A stretch of DNA of 64,000 nucleotides from Bolinopsis microptera (GCF_026151205.1 NC_087076.1:21940828-22004827), one strand, 5' to 3'; counted from the stretch's first letter, positions 38,601 to 49,097 are shown. Numbers and translations are program-made. Notes: generated from the sequence alone by a model not told the origin.

Positions 38601-41600
38601 TATCTTCTGTAGGGACAGGTCAGCATGCAGCTCTTATTAAATATTCTCATAGATAGTACCTCCTCTTACTGGTTCTATCTTCTGTAGGGACAGGTCAGCA
38701 TGCAGCTCTTATTAAATATTCTCATAGATAGTACCTCCTCTTACTAGTTTACTGGGTCTATCTTCTGTAGGGACAGGTCAGCATGCAGCTCTTATTAAAT
38801 ATTCTCATAGATAGTACCTCCTCTTACTGGGTCTATCTTCTGTAGGGACAGGTCAGCATGCAGCTCTTATTAAATATTCTCATAGATAGTACCTCCTCTT
38901 ACTAGTTTACTGGGTCTATCTTCTGTAGGGACAGGTCAGCATGCAGCTCTTATTAAATATTCTCATAGATAGTACCTCCTCTTACTGGTTCTATCTTCTG
39001 TAGGGACAGGTCAGCATGCAGCTCTTATTAAATATTCTCATAGATAGTACCTCCTCTTACTGGGTCTATCTTCTGTAGGGACAGGTCAGCATGCAGCTCT
39101 TATTATATATTCTCATAGATAGTACCTCCTCTTACTAGCTTACTGGTTCTATCTTCTGTAGGGACAGGTCAGCATGCAGCTCTTATTAAATATTCTCATA
39201 GATAGTACCTCCTCTTACTAGCTTACTGGTTCTATCTTCTGTAGGGACAGGTCAGCATGCAGCTCTTATTAAATATTCTCATAGATAGTACCTCCTCTTA
39301 CTGGGTCTATCTTCTGTAGGGACAGGTCAGCATGCAGCTCTTATTATATATTCTCATAGATAGTACCTATCCTTCAGGTTTACTGGTTCTATCTTCTGTA
39401 GGGACAGGTCAGCATGCAGCTCTTATTAAATATTCTCATAGATAGTACCTCCTCTTACTGGTTCTATCTTCTGTAGGGACAGGTCAGCATGCAGCTCTTA
39501 TTAAATATTCTCATAGATAGTACCTCCTCTTACTAGCTTACTGGTTCTATCTTCTGTAGGGACAGGTCAGCATGCAGCTCTTATTATATATTCTCATAGA
39601 TAGTACCTCGCCTTACTAGCTTACTGGTTCTATCTTCTGTAGGGACAGGTCAGCATGCAGCTCTTATTAAATATTCTCATAGATAGTACCTCCTCTTACT
39701 GGTTCTATCTTCTGTAGGGACAGGTCAGCATGCAGCTCTTATTAAATATTCTCATAGATAGTACCTCCTCTTACTAGCTTACTGGTTCTATCTTCTGTAG
39801 GGACAGGTCAGCATGCAGCTCTTATTAAATATTCTCATAGATAGTACCTCCTCTTACTGGGTCTATCTTCTGTAGGGACAGGTCAGCATGCAGCTCTTAT
39901 TAAATATTCTCATAGATAGTACCTCCTCTTACTAGCTTACTGGTTCTATCTTCTGTAGGGACAGGTCAGCATGCAGCTCTTATTAAATATTCTCATAGAT
40001 AGTACCTCCTCTTACTAGCTTACTGGTTCTATCTTCTGTAGGGACAGGTCAGCATGCAGCTCTTATTAAATATTCTCATAGATAGTACCTCCTCTTACTG
40101 GTTCTATCTTCTGTAGGGACAGGTCAGCATGCAGCTCTTATTAAATATTCTCATAGATAGTACCTCCTCTTACTAGCTTACTGGTTCTATCTTCTGTAGG
40201 GACAGGTCAGCATGCAGCTCTTATTAAATATTCTCATAGATAGTACCTCCTCTTACTAGCTTACTGGTTCTATCTTCTGTAGGGACAGGTCAGCATGCAG
40301 CTCTTATTAAATATTCTCATAGATAGTACCTCCTCTTACTAGCTTACTGGTTCTATCTTCTGTAGGGACAGGTCAGCATGCAGCTCTTATTAAATATTCT
40401 CATAGATAGTACCTCCTCTTACTAGCTTACTGGTTCTATCTTCTGTAGGGACAGGTCAGCATGCAGCTCTTATTAAATATTCTCATAGATAGTACCTCCT
40501 CTACTAGCTTACTGGTTCTATCTTCTGTAGGGACAGGTCAGCATGCAGCTCTTATTAAATATTCTCATAGATAGTACCTCCTCTTACTAGCTTACTGGTT
40601 CTATCTTCTGTAGGGACAGGTCAGCATGCAGCTCTTATTAAATATTCTCATAGATAGTACCTCCTCTTACTAGCTTACTGGTTCTATCTTCTGTAGGGAC
40701 AGGTCAGCATGCAGCTCTTATTAAATATTCTCATAGATAGTACCTCCTCTTACTAGCTTACTGGTTCTATCTTCTGTAGGGACAGGTCAGCATGCAGCTC
40801 TTATTAAATATTCTCATAGATAGTACCTCCTCTTACTAGCTTACTGGTTCTATCTTCTGTAGGGACAGGTCAGCATGCAGCTCTTATTAAATATTCTCAT
40901 AGATAGTACCTCCTCTTACTAGCTTACTGGGTCTATCTTCTGTAGGGACAGGTCAGCATGCAGCTCTTATTATATATTCTCATAGATAGTACCTCCTCTT
41001 ACTAGCTTACTGGTTCTATCTTCTGTAGGGACAGGTCAGCATGCAGCTCTTATTAAATATTCTCATAGATAGTACCTCCTCTTACTAGCTTACTGGTCTA
41101 TCTTCTGTAGGGACAGGTCAGCATGCAGCTCTTATTATATATTCTCATAGATAGTACCTCCTCTTACTAGCTTACTGGTTCTATCTTCTGTAGGGACAGG
41201 TCAGCATGCAGCTCTTATTAAATATTCTCATAGATAGTACCTCCTCTTACTAGCTTACTGGGTCTATCTTCTGTAGGGACAGGTCAGCATGCAGCTCTTA
41301 TTAAATATTCTCATAGATAGTACCTCCTCTTACTAGCTTACTGGTTCTATCTTCTGTAGGGACAGGTCAGCATGCAGCTCTTATTAAATATTCTCATAGA
41401 TAGTACCTCCTCTTACTAGCTTACTGGCTCTATCTTCTGTAGGGACAGGTCAGCATGCAGCTCTTATTAAATATTCTCATAGATAGTACCTCCTCTTACT
41501 GGTTCTATCTTCTGTAGGGACAGGTCAGCATGCAGCTCTTATTAAATATTCTCATAGATAGTACCTCCTCTTACTAGCTTACTGGTTCTATCTTCTGTAG

Positions 41601-44600
41601 GGACAGGTCAGCATGCAGCTCTTATTATATATTCTCATAGATAGTACCTCCTCTTACTAGCTTACTGGTTCTATCTTCTGTAGGGACAGGTCAGCATGCA
41701 GCTCTTATTAAATATTCTCATAGATAGTACCTCCTCTTACTAGCTTACTGGTTCTATCTTCTGTAGGGACAGGTCAGCATGCAGCTCTTATTATATATTC
41801 TCATAGATAGTACCTCCTCTTACTAGCTTACTGGTTCTATCTTCTGTAGGGACAGGTCAGCATGCAGCTCTTATTAAATATTCTCATAGATAGTACCTCC
41901 TCTTACTAGCTTACTGGGTCTATCTTCTGTAGGGACAGGTCAGCATGCAGCTCTTATTATATATTCTCATAGATAGTACCTCCTCTTACTAGCTTACTGG
42001 TTCTATCTTCTGTAGGGACAGGTCAGCATGCAGCTCTTATTATATATTCTCATAGATAGTACCTCGCCTTACGGGCTTACTGGGTCTATCTTCTGTAGGG
42101 ACAGGTCAGCATGCAGCTCTTATTATATATTCTCATAGATAGTACCTCCTCTTACTAGCTTACTGGTTCTATCTTCTGTAGGGACAGGTCAGCATGCAGC
42201 TCTTATTATATATTCTCATAGATAGTACCTCCTCTTACTAGCTTACTGGTTCTATCTTCTGTAGGGACAGGTCAGCATGCAGCTCTTATTATATATTCTC
42301 ATAGATAGTACCTCTCTTACTAGCTTACTGGTTCTATCTTCTGTAGGGACAGGTCAGCATGCAGCTCTTATTATATATTCTCATAGATAGTACCTCCTCT
42401 TACTAGCTTACTGGTTCTATCTTCTGTAGGGACAGGTCAGCATGCAGCTCTTATTAAATATTCTCATAGATAGTACCTCCTCTTACTGGTTCTATCTTCT
42501 GTAGGGACAGGTCAGCATGCAGCTCTTATTAAATATTCTCATAGATAGTACCTCCTCTTACTGATTCTATCTTCTGTAGGGACAGGTCAGCATGCAGCTC
42601 TTATTATATATTCTCATAGATAGTACCTCCTCTTACTGGTTCTATCTTCTGTAGGGACAGGTCAGCATGCAGCTCTTATTAAATATTCTCATAGATAGTA
42701 CCTCCTCTTACTGGTTCTATCTTCTGTAGGGACAGGTCAGCATGCAGCTCTTATTAAATATTCTCATAGATAGTACCTCGCCTTACTAGCTTACTGGTTC
42801 TATCTTCTGTAGGGACAGGTCAGCATGCAGCTCTTATTAAATATTCTCATAGATAGTACCTCCTCTTACTGGTTCTATCTTCTGTAGGGACAGGTCAGCA
42901 TGCAGCTCTTATTAAATATTCTCATAGATAGTACCTCCTCTTACTAGCTTACTGGTTCTATCTTCTGTAGGGACAGGTCAGCATGCAGCTCTTATTAAAT
43001 ATTCTCATAGATAGTACCTCCTCTTACTAGCTTACTGGTTCTATCTTCTGTAGGGACAGGTCAGCATGCAGCTCTTATTAAATATTCTCATAGATAGTAC
43101 CTCCTCTTACTAGCTTACTGGTTCTATCTTCTGTAGGGACAGGTCAGCATGCAGCTCTTATTATATATTCTCATAGATAGTACCTATCCTTCAGGTTTAC
43201 TGGGTCTATCTTCTGTAGGGACAGGTCAGCATGCAGCTCTTATTAAATATTCTCATAGATAGTACCTATCCTTCAGGTTTACTGGTTCTATCTTCTGTAG
43301 GGACAGGTCAGCATGCAGCTCTTATTAAATATTCTCATAGATAGTACCTATCCTTCAGGTTTACTGGTTCTATCTTCTGTAGGGACAGGTCAGCATGCAG
43401 CTCTTATTAAATATTCTCATAGATAGTACCTCGCCTTACTAGCTTACTGGTTCTATCTTCTGTAGGGACAGGTCAGCATGCAGCTCTTATTAAATATTCT
43501 CATAGATAGTACCTATCCTTCAGGTTTACTGGTTCTATCTTCTGTAGGGACAGGTCAGCATGCAGCTCTTATTAAATATTCTCATAGATAGTACCTATCC
43601 TTCAGGTTTACTGGGTCTATCTTTTGTAGGGACAGGTCAGCATGCAGCTCTTATTAAATATTCTCATAGATAGTACCTCCTCTTACTAGCTTACTGGTTC
43701 TATCTTCTGTAGGGACAGGTCAGCATGCAGCTCTTATTAAATATTCTCATAGATAGTACCTATCCTTCAGGTTTACTGGTTCTATCTTCTGTAGGGACAG
43801 GTCAGCATGCAGCTCTTATTAAATATTCTCATAGATAGTACCTCCTCTTACTGGGTCTATCTTCTGTAGGGACAGGTCAGCATGCAGCTCTTATTAAATA
43901 TTCTCATAGATAGTACCTCCTCTTACTGGTTCTATCTTCTGTAGGGACAGGTCAGCATGCAGCTCTTATTAAATATTCTCATAGATAGTACCTATCCTTC
44001 AGGTTTACTGGTTCTATCTTCTGTAGGGACAGGTCAGCATGCAGCTCTTATTAAATATTCTCATAGATAGTACCTCCTCTTACTGGTTCTATCTTCTGTA
44101 GGGACAGGTCAGCATGCAGCTCTTATTAAATATTCTCATAGATAGTACCTATCCTTCAGGTTTACTGGGTCTATCTTCTGTAGGGACAGGTCAGCATGCA
44201 GCTCTTATTAAATATTCTCATAGATAGTACCTCCTCTTACTGGTTCTATCTTCTGTAGGGACAGGTCAGCATGCAGCTCTTATTAAATATTCTCATAGAT
44301 AGTACCTCCTCTTACTGGTTCTATCTTCTGTAGGGACAGGTCAGCATGCAGCTCTTATTAAATATTCTCATAGATAGTACCTATCCTTCAGGTTTACTGG
44401 TTCTATCTTCTGTAGGGACAGGTCAGCATGCAGCTCTTATTAAATATTCTCATAGATAGTACCTCCTCTTACTGGTTCTATCTTCTGTAGGGACAGGTCA
44501 GCATGCAGCTCTTATTAAATATTCTCATAGATAGTACCTATCCTTCAGGTTTACTGGGTCTATCTTCTGTAGGGACAGGTCAGCATGCAGCTCTTATTAA

Positions 44601-47600
44601 ATATTCTCATAGATAGTACCTCCTCTTACTGGTTCTATCTTCTGTAGGGACAGGTCAGCATGCAGCTCTTATTAAATATTCTCATAGATAGTACCTATCC
44701 TTCAGGTTTACTGGTTCTATCTTCTGTAGGGACAGGTCAGCATGCAGCTCTTATTAAATATTCTCATAGATAGTACCTCCTCTTACTAGCTTACTGGTTC
44801 TATCTTCTGTAGGGACAGGTCAGCATGCAGCTCTTATTAAATATTCTCATAGATAGTACCTCCTCTTACTAGCTTACTGGGTCTATCTTCTGTAGGGACA
44901 GGTCAGCATGCAGCTCTTATTAAATATTCTCATAGATAGTACCTCCTCTTACTGGTTCTATCTTCTGTAGGGACAGGTCAGCATGCAGCTCTTATTAAAT
45001 ATTCTCATAGATAGTACCTCCTCTTACTGGGTCTATCTTCTGTAGGGACAGGTCAGCATGCAGCTCTTATTAAATTTTCTCATAGATAGTACCTCCTCTT
45101 ACTGGTTCTATCTTCTGTAGGGACAGGTCAGCATGCAGCTCTTATTAAATATTCTCATAGATAGTACCTCCTCTTACTGGGTCTATCTTCTGTAGGGACA
45201 GGTCAGCATGCAGCTCTTATTAAATATTCTCATAGATAGTACCTCCTCTTACTAGCTTACTGGGTCTATCTTCTGTAGGGACAGGTCAGCATGCAGCTCT
45301 TATTAAATATTCTCATAGATAGTACCTCCTCTTACTGGTTCTATCTTCTGTAGGGACAGGTCAGCATGCAGCTCTTATTAAATATTCTCATAGATAGTAC
45401 CTCCTCTTACTGGTTCTATCTTCTGTAGGGACAGGTCAGCATGCAGCTCTTATTAAATATTCTCATAGATAGTACCTATCCTTCAGGTTTACTGGTTCTA
45501 TCTTCTGTAGGGACAGGTCAGCATGCAGCTCTTATTAAATATTCTCATAGATAGTACCTCCTCTTACTAGCTTACTGGTTCTATCTTCTGTAGGGACAGG
45601 TCAGCATGCAGCTCTTATTAAATATTCTCATAGATAGTACCTATCCTTCAGGTTTACTGGTTCTATCTTCTGTAGGGACAGGTCAGCATGCAGCTCTTAT
45701 TAAATATTCTCATAGATAGTACCTCCTCTTACTGGGTCTATCTTCTGTAGGGACAGGTCAGCATGCAGCTCTTATTAAATATTCTCATAGATAGTACCTC
45801 CTCTTACTGGGTCTATCTTCTGTAGGGACAGGTCAGCATGCAGCTCTTATTAAATATTCTCATAGATAGTACCTATCCTTCAGGTTTACTGGGTCTATCT
45901 TCTGTAGGGACAGGTCAGCATGCAGCTCTTATTATATATTCTCATAGATAGTACCTATCCTTCAGGTTTACTGGTTCTATCTTCTGTAGGGACAGGTCAG
46001 CATGCAGCTCTTATTAAATATTCTCATAGATAGTACCTATCCTTCAGGTTTACTGGTTCTATCTTCTGTAGGGACAGGTCAGCATGCAGCTCTTATTAAA
46101 TATTCTCATAGATAGTACCTATCCTTCAGGTTTACTGGTTCTATCTTCTGTAGGGACAGGTCAGCATGCAGCTCTTATTAAATATTCTCATAGATAGTAC
46201 CTCCTCTTACTAGCTTACTGGTTCTATCTTCTGTAGGGACAGGTCAGCATGCAGCTCTTATTAAATATTCTCATAGATAGTACCTCCTCTTACTGGGTCT
46301 ATCTTCTGTAGGGACAGGTCAGCATGCAGCTCTTATTAAATATTCTCATAGATAGTACCTCCTCTTACTAGCTTACTGGTTCTATCTTCTGTAGGGACAG
46401 GTCAGCATGCAGCTCTTATTAAATATTCTCATAGATAGTACCTCCTCTTACTAGCTTACTGGTTCTATCTTCTGTAGGGACAGGTCAGCATGCAGCTCTT
46501 ATTAAATATTCTCATAGATAGTACCTATCCTTCAGGTTTACTGGTTCTATCTTCTGTAGGGACAGGTCAGCATGCAGCTCTTATTAAATATTCTCATAGA
46601 TAGTACCTCGCCTTACGGGCTTACTGAGTCTATCTTCTGTAGGGACAGGTCAGCATGCAGCTCTTATTAAATATTCTCATAGATAGTACCTCCTCTTACT
46701 AGCTTACTGGTTCTATCTTCTGTAGGGACAGGTCAGCATGCAGCTCTTATTAAATATTCTCATAGATAGTACCTCCTCTTACTAGCTTACTGGTTCTATC
46801 TTCTGTAGGGACAGGTCAGCATGCAGCTCTTATTATATATTCTCATAGATAGTACCTCCTCTTACTAGCTTACTGGGTCTATCTTCTGTAGGGACAGGTC
46901 AGCATGCAGCTCTTATTAAATATTCTCATAGATAGTACCTCCTCTTACTAGCTTACTGGTTCTATCTTCTGTAGGGACAGGTCAGCATGCAGCTCTTATT
47001 AAATATTCTCATAGATAGTACCTCCTCTTACTAGCTTACTGGTTCTATCTTCTGTAGGGACAGGTCAGCATGCAGCTCTTATTAAATATTCTCATAGATA
47101 GTACCTCCTCTTACTAGCTTACTGGTTCTATCTTCTGTAGGGACAGGTCAGCATGCAGCTCTTATTAAATATTCTCATAGATAGTACCTCCTCTTACTAG
47201 CTTACTGGTTCTATCTTCTGTAGGGACAGGTCAGCATGCAGCTCTTATTAAATATTCTCATAGATAGTACCTCCTCTTACTAGCTTACTGGTTCTATCTT
47301 CTGTAGGGACAGGTCAGCATGCAGCTCTTATTAAATATTCTCATAGATAGTACCTCCTCTTACTAGCTTACTGGTTCTATCTTCTGTAGGGACAGGTCAG
47401 CATGCAGCTCTTATTAAATATTCTCATAGATAGTACCTCGCCTTACGGGCTTACTGAGTCTATCTTCTGTAGGGACAGGTCAGCATGCAGCTCTTATTAA
47501 ATATTCTCATAGATAGTACCTCGCCTTACGGGCTTACTGGGTCTATCTTCTGTAGGGACAGGTCAGCATGCAGCTCTTATTAAATATTCTCATCAGTACT

Positions 47601-47966
47601 TTATAGATTAGTATGTAATCATTTTATATTGATTGTTATATCTATCCCTTTAAATTCTTTAATTCTTTAAACCAGTATGTGAAGGTCTCTTACAAGTATG
47701 TGAAATTTCTTGACCCCATTTTACCACCCAGGTCTATCCTACACGAGACACACAAAGCACTACGACACACAGCAGGCAACATCTACTTCAACGACAAGAG
47801 TACAGGAAGTGTGGTGGGTCAGCAGCCTTTCGGGGGGTCACGTGCCAGTGGAACAAACGACAAGGCTGTCAGCCTGAACCTCATATCAAAGTGGACATCC
47901 CCTCAGGCGATTAAAGAAACCTTGGTCCCCCTTACTACCCACTCCTATCCCTACATGGAACAGTAG
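17640..47966 (+). CDS. ALDH4A1: Delta-1-pyrroline-5-carboxylate dehydrogenase, mitochondrial (13 exons)
   Basis: Oxidises P5C (as glutamate semialdehyde) to glutamate with NAD+ in the mitochondrial matrix, the second step of proline breakdown. Exons: 17640-17677, 17924-18026, 18246-18338, 18609-18730, 19229-19310, 19700-19758, 19938-20031, 20808-20973, 24141-24288, 25495-25666, 26256-26434, 26672-26860, 47732-47966. All junctions are GT-AG and agree in phase. The sum is 1680 nt, 559 residues against 563 in human. The start MMKRAVQWSALQCVRS is basic and hydrophobic, as expected for a presequence. Visible sites: PFNFTAIG (205-212), Lys229 in YKPCDTA, FTGS (280-283), Glu310 in GETGGKN, catalytic Cys344 in GQKCSAC, EEIFGP (441-446), and near the C-terminus QQPFGGSRASGTNDK. 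The protein looks intact. The oddity is in the introns, which are crowded with tandem repeats; intron 12 alone is 20.9 kb. Confidence 0.95.
17924..18026 (+). CDS. ALDH4A1: ALDH4A1 exon 2
   Basis: Acceptor CTTATTCAG, donor CAG|GTACCT. Encodes CVRSMSNPSVQIPAVDNAPF and onward, ending KLLQDVKQ; matches the region after the presequence in the family. Confidence 0.8.
18073..18119. repeat. Perfect 21-bp inverted repeat in ALDH4A1 intron 2
   Basis: The arms 18073-18093 and 18099-18119 are perfectly complementary (TAGCTAAAATAAATAAGC... and its reverse complement) around a 5-nt loop. It can form a strong hairpin in DNA or pre-mRNA. Confidence 0.9.
18246..18338 (+). CDS. ALDH4A1: ALDH4A1 exon 3
   Basis: 93 nt, phase 0, acceptor CCAACAG, donor ATT|GTAAGT. 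Encodes IPIVIGGKEIRTDNVHYQKI, aligning with the IPCVVGDEEVWT region of the human enzyme. Confidence 0.9.
18490..18600. repeat. ACATTGTACATTATAC simple repeat in ALDH4A1 intron 3
   Basis: About 110 bp of interleaved ACATTGTAC and ATTATAC units running up to the acceptor of exon 4. The reverse-complement motif ACAATGT is repeated at 57687-57740. Confidence 0.8.
18609..18730 (+). CDS. ALDH4A1: ALDH4A1 exon 4
   Basis: Acceptor CTTCCCTCAG, donor CACAG|GTACAG. Encodes HQVNVAKFCYADKSQISDAI and onward. The intron that follows opens directly with a tandem repeat. Confidence 0.95.
18731..18962. repeat. 28-bp tandem repeat starting at the 5' splice site of intron 4
   Basis: Seven to eight copies of a unit that begins GTACAGTTACCATGAC and ends CTACACTACACAG. 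Every unit boundary reads CACAG|GTACAG, matching the end of exon 4 (GAGCACAG) plus its donor. The array therefore carries repeated AG|GT splice-like junctions. Confidence 0.9.
19229..19310 (+). CDS. ALDH4A1: ALDH4A1 exon 5
   Basis: Acceptor TATATCAG, donor CAG|GTACGT. Encodes AAVFLRAAELLEGKYRAKIL and onward to ILGQ (human FLKAADML ... MVGQ). Confidence 0.95.
19320..19415. repeat. TTAGCACGTGCTAA-type palindromic repeats in intron 5
   Basis: Four to five variants of TTAGCAC(G/A)TGCTAATTAA, each partly palindromic, in the first 100 nt of intron 5. Confidence 0.7.
19700..19758 (+). CDS. ALDH4A1: ALDH4A1 exon 6
   Basis: Acceptor CCTTTCAG, donor TACAG|GTACAC. Encodes SKTLQQADIDAVGETIDFYR (human GKTVIQAEIDAAAELIDFFR). 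Confidence 0.95.
19867..19894 (-). repeat. Inverted copy of the intron 10 repeat unit inside intron 6
   Basis: On the minus strand these 28 nt are identical to the first 28 nt of intron 10 (25667-25694). The first 23 are also the first 23 nt of intron 4. Confidence 0.95.
19938..20031 (+). CDS. ALDH4A1: ALDH4A1 exon 7
   Basis: Acceptor CGTGCAG, donor GAG|GTAGGT. Encodes FAVNYAEDLYNMQPEHHSKG followed by IWNRIEWRGLE. Confidence 0.9.
20041..20113. repeat. GGGGCC repeat and 25-G run just after the donor of intron 7
   Basis: Ten nt into intron 7 the sequence becomes three to four GGGGCC hexamers and then 25 consecutive G (20067-20091). The transcript from this strand would be G-rich, so an RNA G-quadruplex near the 5' splice site is likely. 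Confidence 0.85.
20808..20973 (+). CDS. ALDH4A1: ALDH4A1 exon 8
   Basis: Acceptor CTCCCCAG, donor GATG|GTGGGT. Encodes GFIAAIAPFNFTAIGGQLWG and onward, including the NAD-site lysine (KPCDTA). Confidence 0.97.
20992..21842. repeat. 32/34-bp tandem repeat in intron 8
   Basis: About 26 copies of a unit containing AATCTGTCAGGGTATTAATG and ATAAAACTC, alternating between 32 bp and a 34-bp form with an extra TC. Variants with CTGACAGAGTTTAAAT are scattered through it. It begins 18 nt after the exon 8 donor. Confidence 0.9.
21855..24132. repeat. 11/12-bp tandem repeat TATTTACCC(C)AC in intron 8
   Basis: About 2.3 kb (roughly 195 units) of TATTTACCCCAC and TATTTACCCAC mixed irregularly, with occasional TAGTTACCC variants. 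It runs straight into the exon 9 acceptor (CCCCTACAG, 24132-24140). The minus strand has regularly spaced GGGG or GGG runs. The long LFTPLFTHYLP-type open frames are repeat artefacts. Confidence 0.95.
24141..24288 (+). CDS. ALDH4A1: ALDH4A1 exon 9
   Basis: Acceptor CCCCTACAG, donor TACAG|GTACTA. Encodes GVCNFVPSDGPLFGDTVVAH and onward to GVGENIENYR, including the FTGS NAD-binding turn. Confidence 0.97.
24290..25266. repeat. TAATACTAC-family repeats of intron 9, including a 39-bp tandem array
   Basis: Irregular TAATACTACTAA units start right at the donor. At about 24805-25190 they form a regular array of a 39-bp unit (TACTACTAATACTTCTAATA...), roughly ten copies. A unique stretch lies at 24545-24800. 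Ile/Leu/Val-only frames across it are not genes. Confidence 0.9.
24366..24414 (+). repeat. Duplicate of the exon 9 3' end with its splice donor
   Basis: This stretch repeats the last 40 or so nt of exon 9 and the first intron bases (from TTGTGGAGAGGGGTCGGG to ACTACAG|GTACTAATACT). A second potential 5' splice site with exonic context therefore lies about 116 nt downstream of the real one. Confidence 0.95.
25495..25666 (+). CDS. ALDH4A1: ALDH4A1 exon 10 (catalytic Glu and Cys)
   Basis: Acceptor CCCGTTTAG, donor CCAG|GTACAG. Encodes [20 protein letters not shown] and onward with FEYSGQKCSACSRMY. Glu310 and Cys344 fall where the human Glu314 and Cys348 are. Confidence 0.97.
25667..26095. repeat. 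23-bp tandem repeat starting at the 5' splice site of intron 10
   Basis: About 18 copies of TTACCATGACTACACTATAC plus TGG or TGA. The first unit begins exactly at the donor (GTACAG) and shares its first 23 nt with intron 4. Confidence 0.95.
26256..26434 (+). CDS. ALDH4A1: ALDH4A1 exon 11
   Basis: Acceptor AATTCCCAG, donor GATAG|GTTTGA. Encodes NIGSAEDAKSFTSAVIDAKS and onward to IIAGGVCDD. Confidence 0.95.
26672..26860 (+). CDS. ALDH4A1: ALDH4A1 exon 12
   Basis: Acceptor CCCCTCCCAG, donor GACAG|GTCAGC. Encodes VGYYVQPTIVLTTDPQCKLL, then HEEIFGPVLAVYVFEDAEWD, then LVDSTSPYGLTGSIFCRDR. Its last 47 nt are the source of the minisatellite that fills the next intron. Confidence 0.97.
26861..47594 (+). 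repeat. 20.7-kb minisatellite made of the exon 12 3' end and its 5' splice site
   Basis: The founding unit is 83 bp: GTCAGCATGCAGCTCTTATT (the first intron bases), a short AT-rich piece ending CTCATAGAT, then a copy of exon 12 nt 26814-26860 (AGTACCTCGCCTTACGGGCT ... AGGGACAG). I estimate about 260 units of 75-83 bp. The core is nearly invariant; one short segment varies between a few types: the original CGCCTTACGGGCTTACTGG, ATCCTTCAGGTTTACTGG, CCTCTTACTAGCTTACTGG, the same with TAGTTTACTGG, and a deleted CCTCTTACTGG. Higher-order blocks are visible: diagnostic variants recur 1,774-1,776 bp apart (35.5-39.0 kb), and the block at 28.14 kb recurs 5,515 bp downstream. Every unit keeps ACAG|GTCAGC. 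Confidence 0.97.
47595..47731 (+). other. Unique 3' end of ALDH4A1 intron 12
   Basis: The only non-repetitive part of the intron. It holds two possible acceptors, TTTAAACCAG (47674) and TACCACCCAG (47731). Only the second keeps the frame; the first meets a stop at the second codon. Confidence 0.7.
47732..47966 (+). CDS. ALDH4A1: ALDH4A1 exon 13 (stop codon)
   Basis: Encodes SILHETHKALRHTAGNIYFN, then DKSTGSVVGQQPFGGSRASG and onward to HSYPYMEQ and TAG, matching the end of the human enzyme including the oligomerisation tail. Confidence 0.97.
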
Positions 47967-49097
47967 TGGAGCATACACTTTAATTTATTTTCACGAACCT
48001 TTTTTGGATATTTTGCATGCTAAATTTGTAATTCATATATTGGGAACAACAGGTTCTTTAATAGTTTAATATTATAAATATAATACCAGTTTGGAGGTTT
48101 TCACATTAATATTTTAGTTATATCCTATTTTTTGTGTACATGTGTTGATGTCAAGTATAGTAATAGTTTTGTGATTTACACCAATTTATAATAACACAGC
48201 TTCTCATTACTCGATCAGAATCTTATATTAGTATATAATTTAAATCATAAATACACATAATATTCCAAATTCAATGTGGGGTCTTCTGGATCCTCTTGCA
48301 GGAAAACGCTTCAATATTCCTAAGTTGTGTAAGCATCGTCACGTACGTGCTACGCGCGCAAATGTAGAATTCAAAATGTCACGAGAATTTCAGAAGATCT
48401 GTCACAGTTGTGTCAGTTGTTTACTACAAATAATATTGAATACAAGTTCGCTCCATTCTGAGAACAAAATATCAAAATATCATAGGATGTGTTACAGGAC
48501 GATTTCAAGAAGACAAGTGATCAGTGTTGTCCTGAAAATCAGGTAAGATCTCTTATCCCTCAACACTCAATAACGGTAAACCTCAGTGTTTATTCCAGGG
48601 GAGTATAAACTCTCCTGTGTAAGATATTCCTGAATTCCCGTCCTTATCACTGATTAAAAGTGGTTTTTTACATTCCCAATTCTGCGGAGTTCTCATACTG
48701 TTTCTGGGTACGGTCATGTGTTGTGTGATGGCAGAAATGCAGCTCGTATCGGACGGAAACCGGGTAGCATTACAGATTATTGTGTTTCCGAACGTGTTTC
48801 CCTGCTTTTCTTTGTCGTAGATTATGATTCGTGGGCTGGGCTGGAAAATATTGATCGTAGCTAGGTTGGTTAACAGCTTAACAATTTAAACTTAAAACTG
48901 AATTCTTCTTATTTAACCTCATGTTTATAAATTTCGTCGTTGATTATTGGTATCAGCGACGTTACACGTTTACATATACAGGAGCTTCATATGCCAACGA
49001 AAACGTGATTTTATATTACCATATCCATCTGATTTAAAATTTAGGGATAATTTACCTCGGTAATTTGAATAAAGTAGACATAGTAAACTATACTCAC
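47967..49097. other. Intergenic DNA and possible ALDH4A1 3' UTR
   Basis: AT-rich. No canonical AATAAA was noticed close to the stop. The open frame 48274-48546 (plus) shows no family signature and is not called. Further 3' exons of the minus-strand gene at 49098-50022 may lie here, but I could not pick them out. Confidence 0.4.

Noticed and set aside
26861-47594. CRISPR-like array (conserved repeats with variable segments)
   Set aside because: The genome is animal; the variable parts are a handful of recurring variants and not unique spacers, and the unit derives from exon 12.
26861-47594. Array units as true protein-coding exons
   Set aside because: A 45-nt or 6-nt in-phase exon can be drawn in the founding unit, but most variants shift frame or contain stops, so there is no coding constraint.
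47675-47731. Alternative start of ALDH4A1 exon 13 at the TTTAAACCAG acceptor
   Set aside because: It introduces a TGA in the second codon and an insertion absent from the family.
48274-48546. 90-codon plus-strand open frame
   Set aside because: No family motif, no supporting splice or start context.
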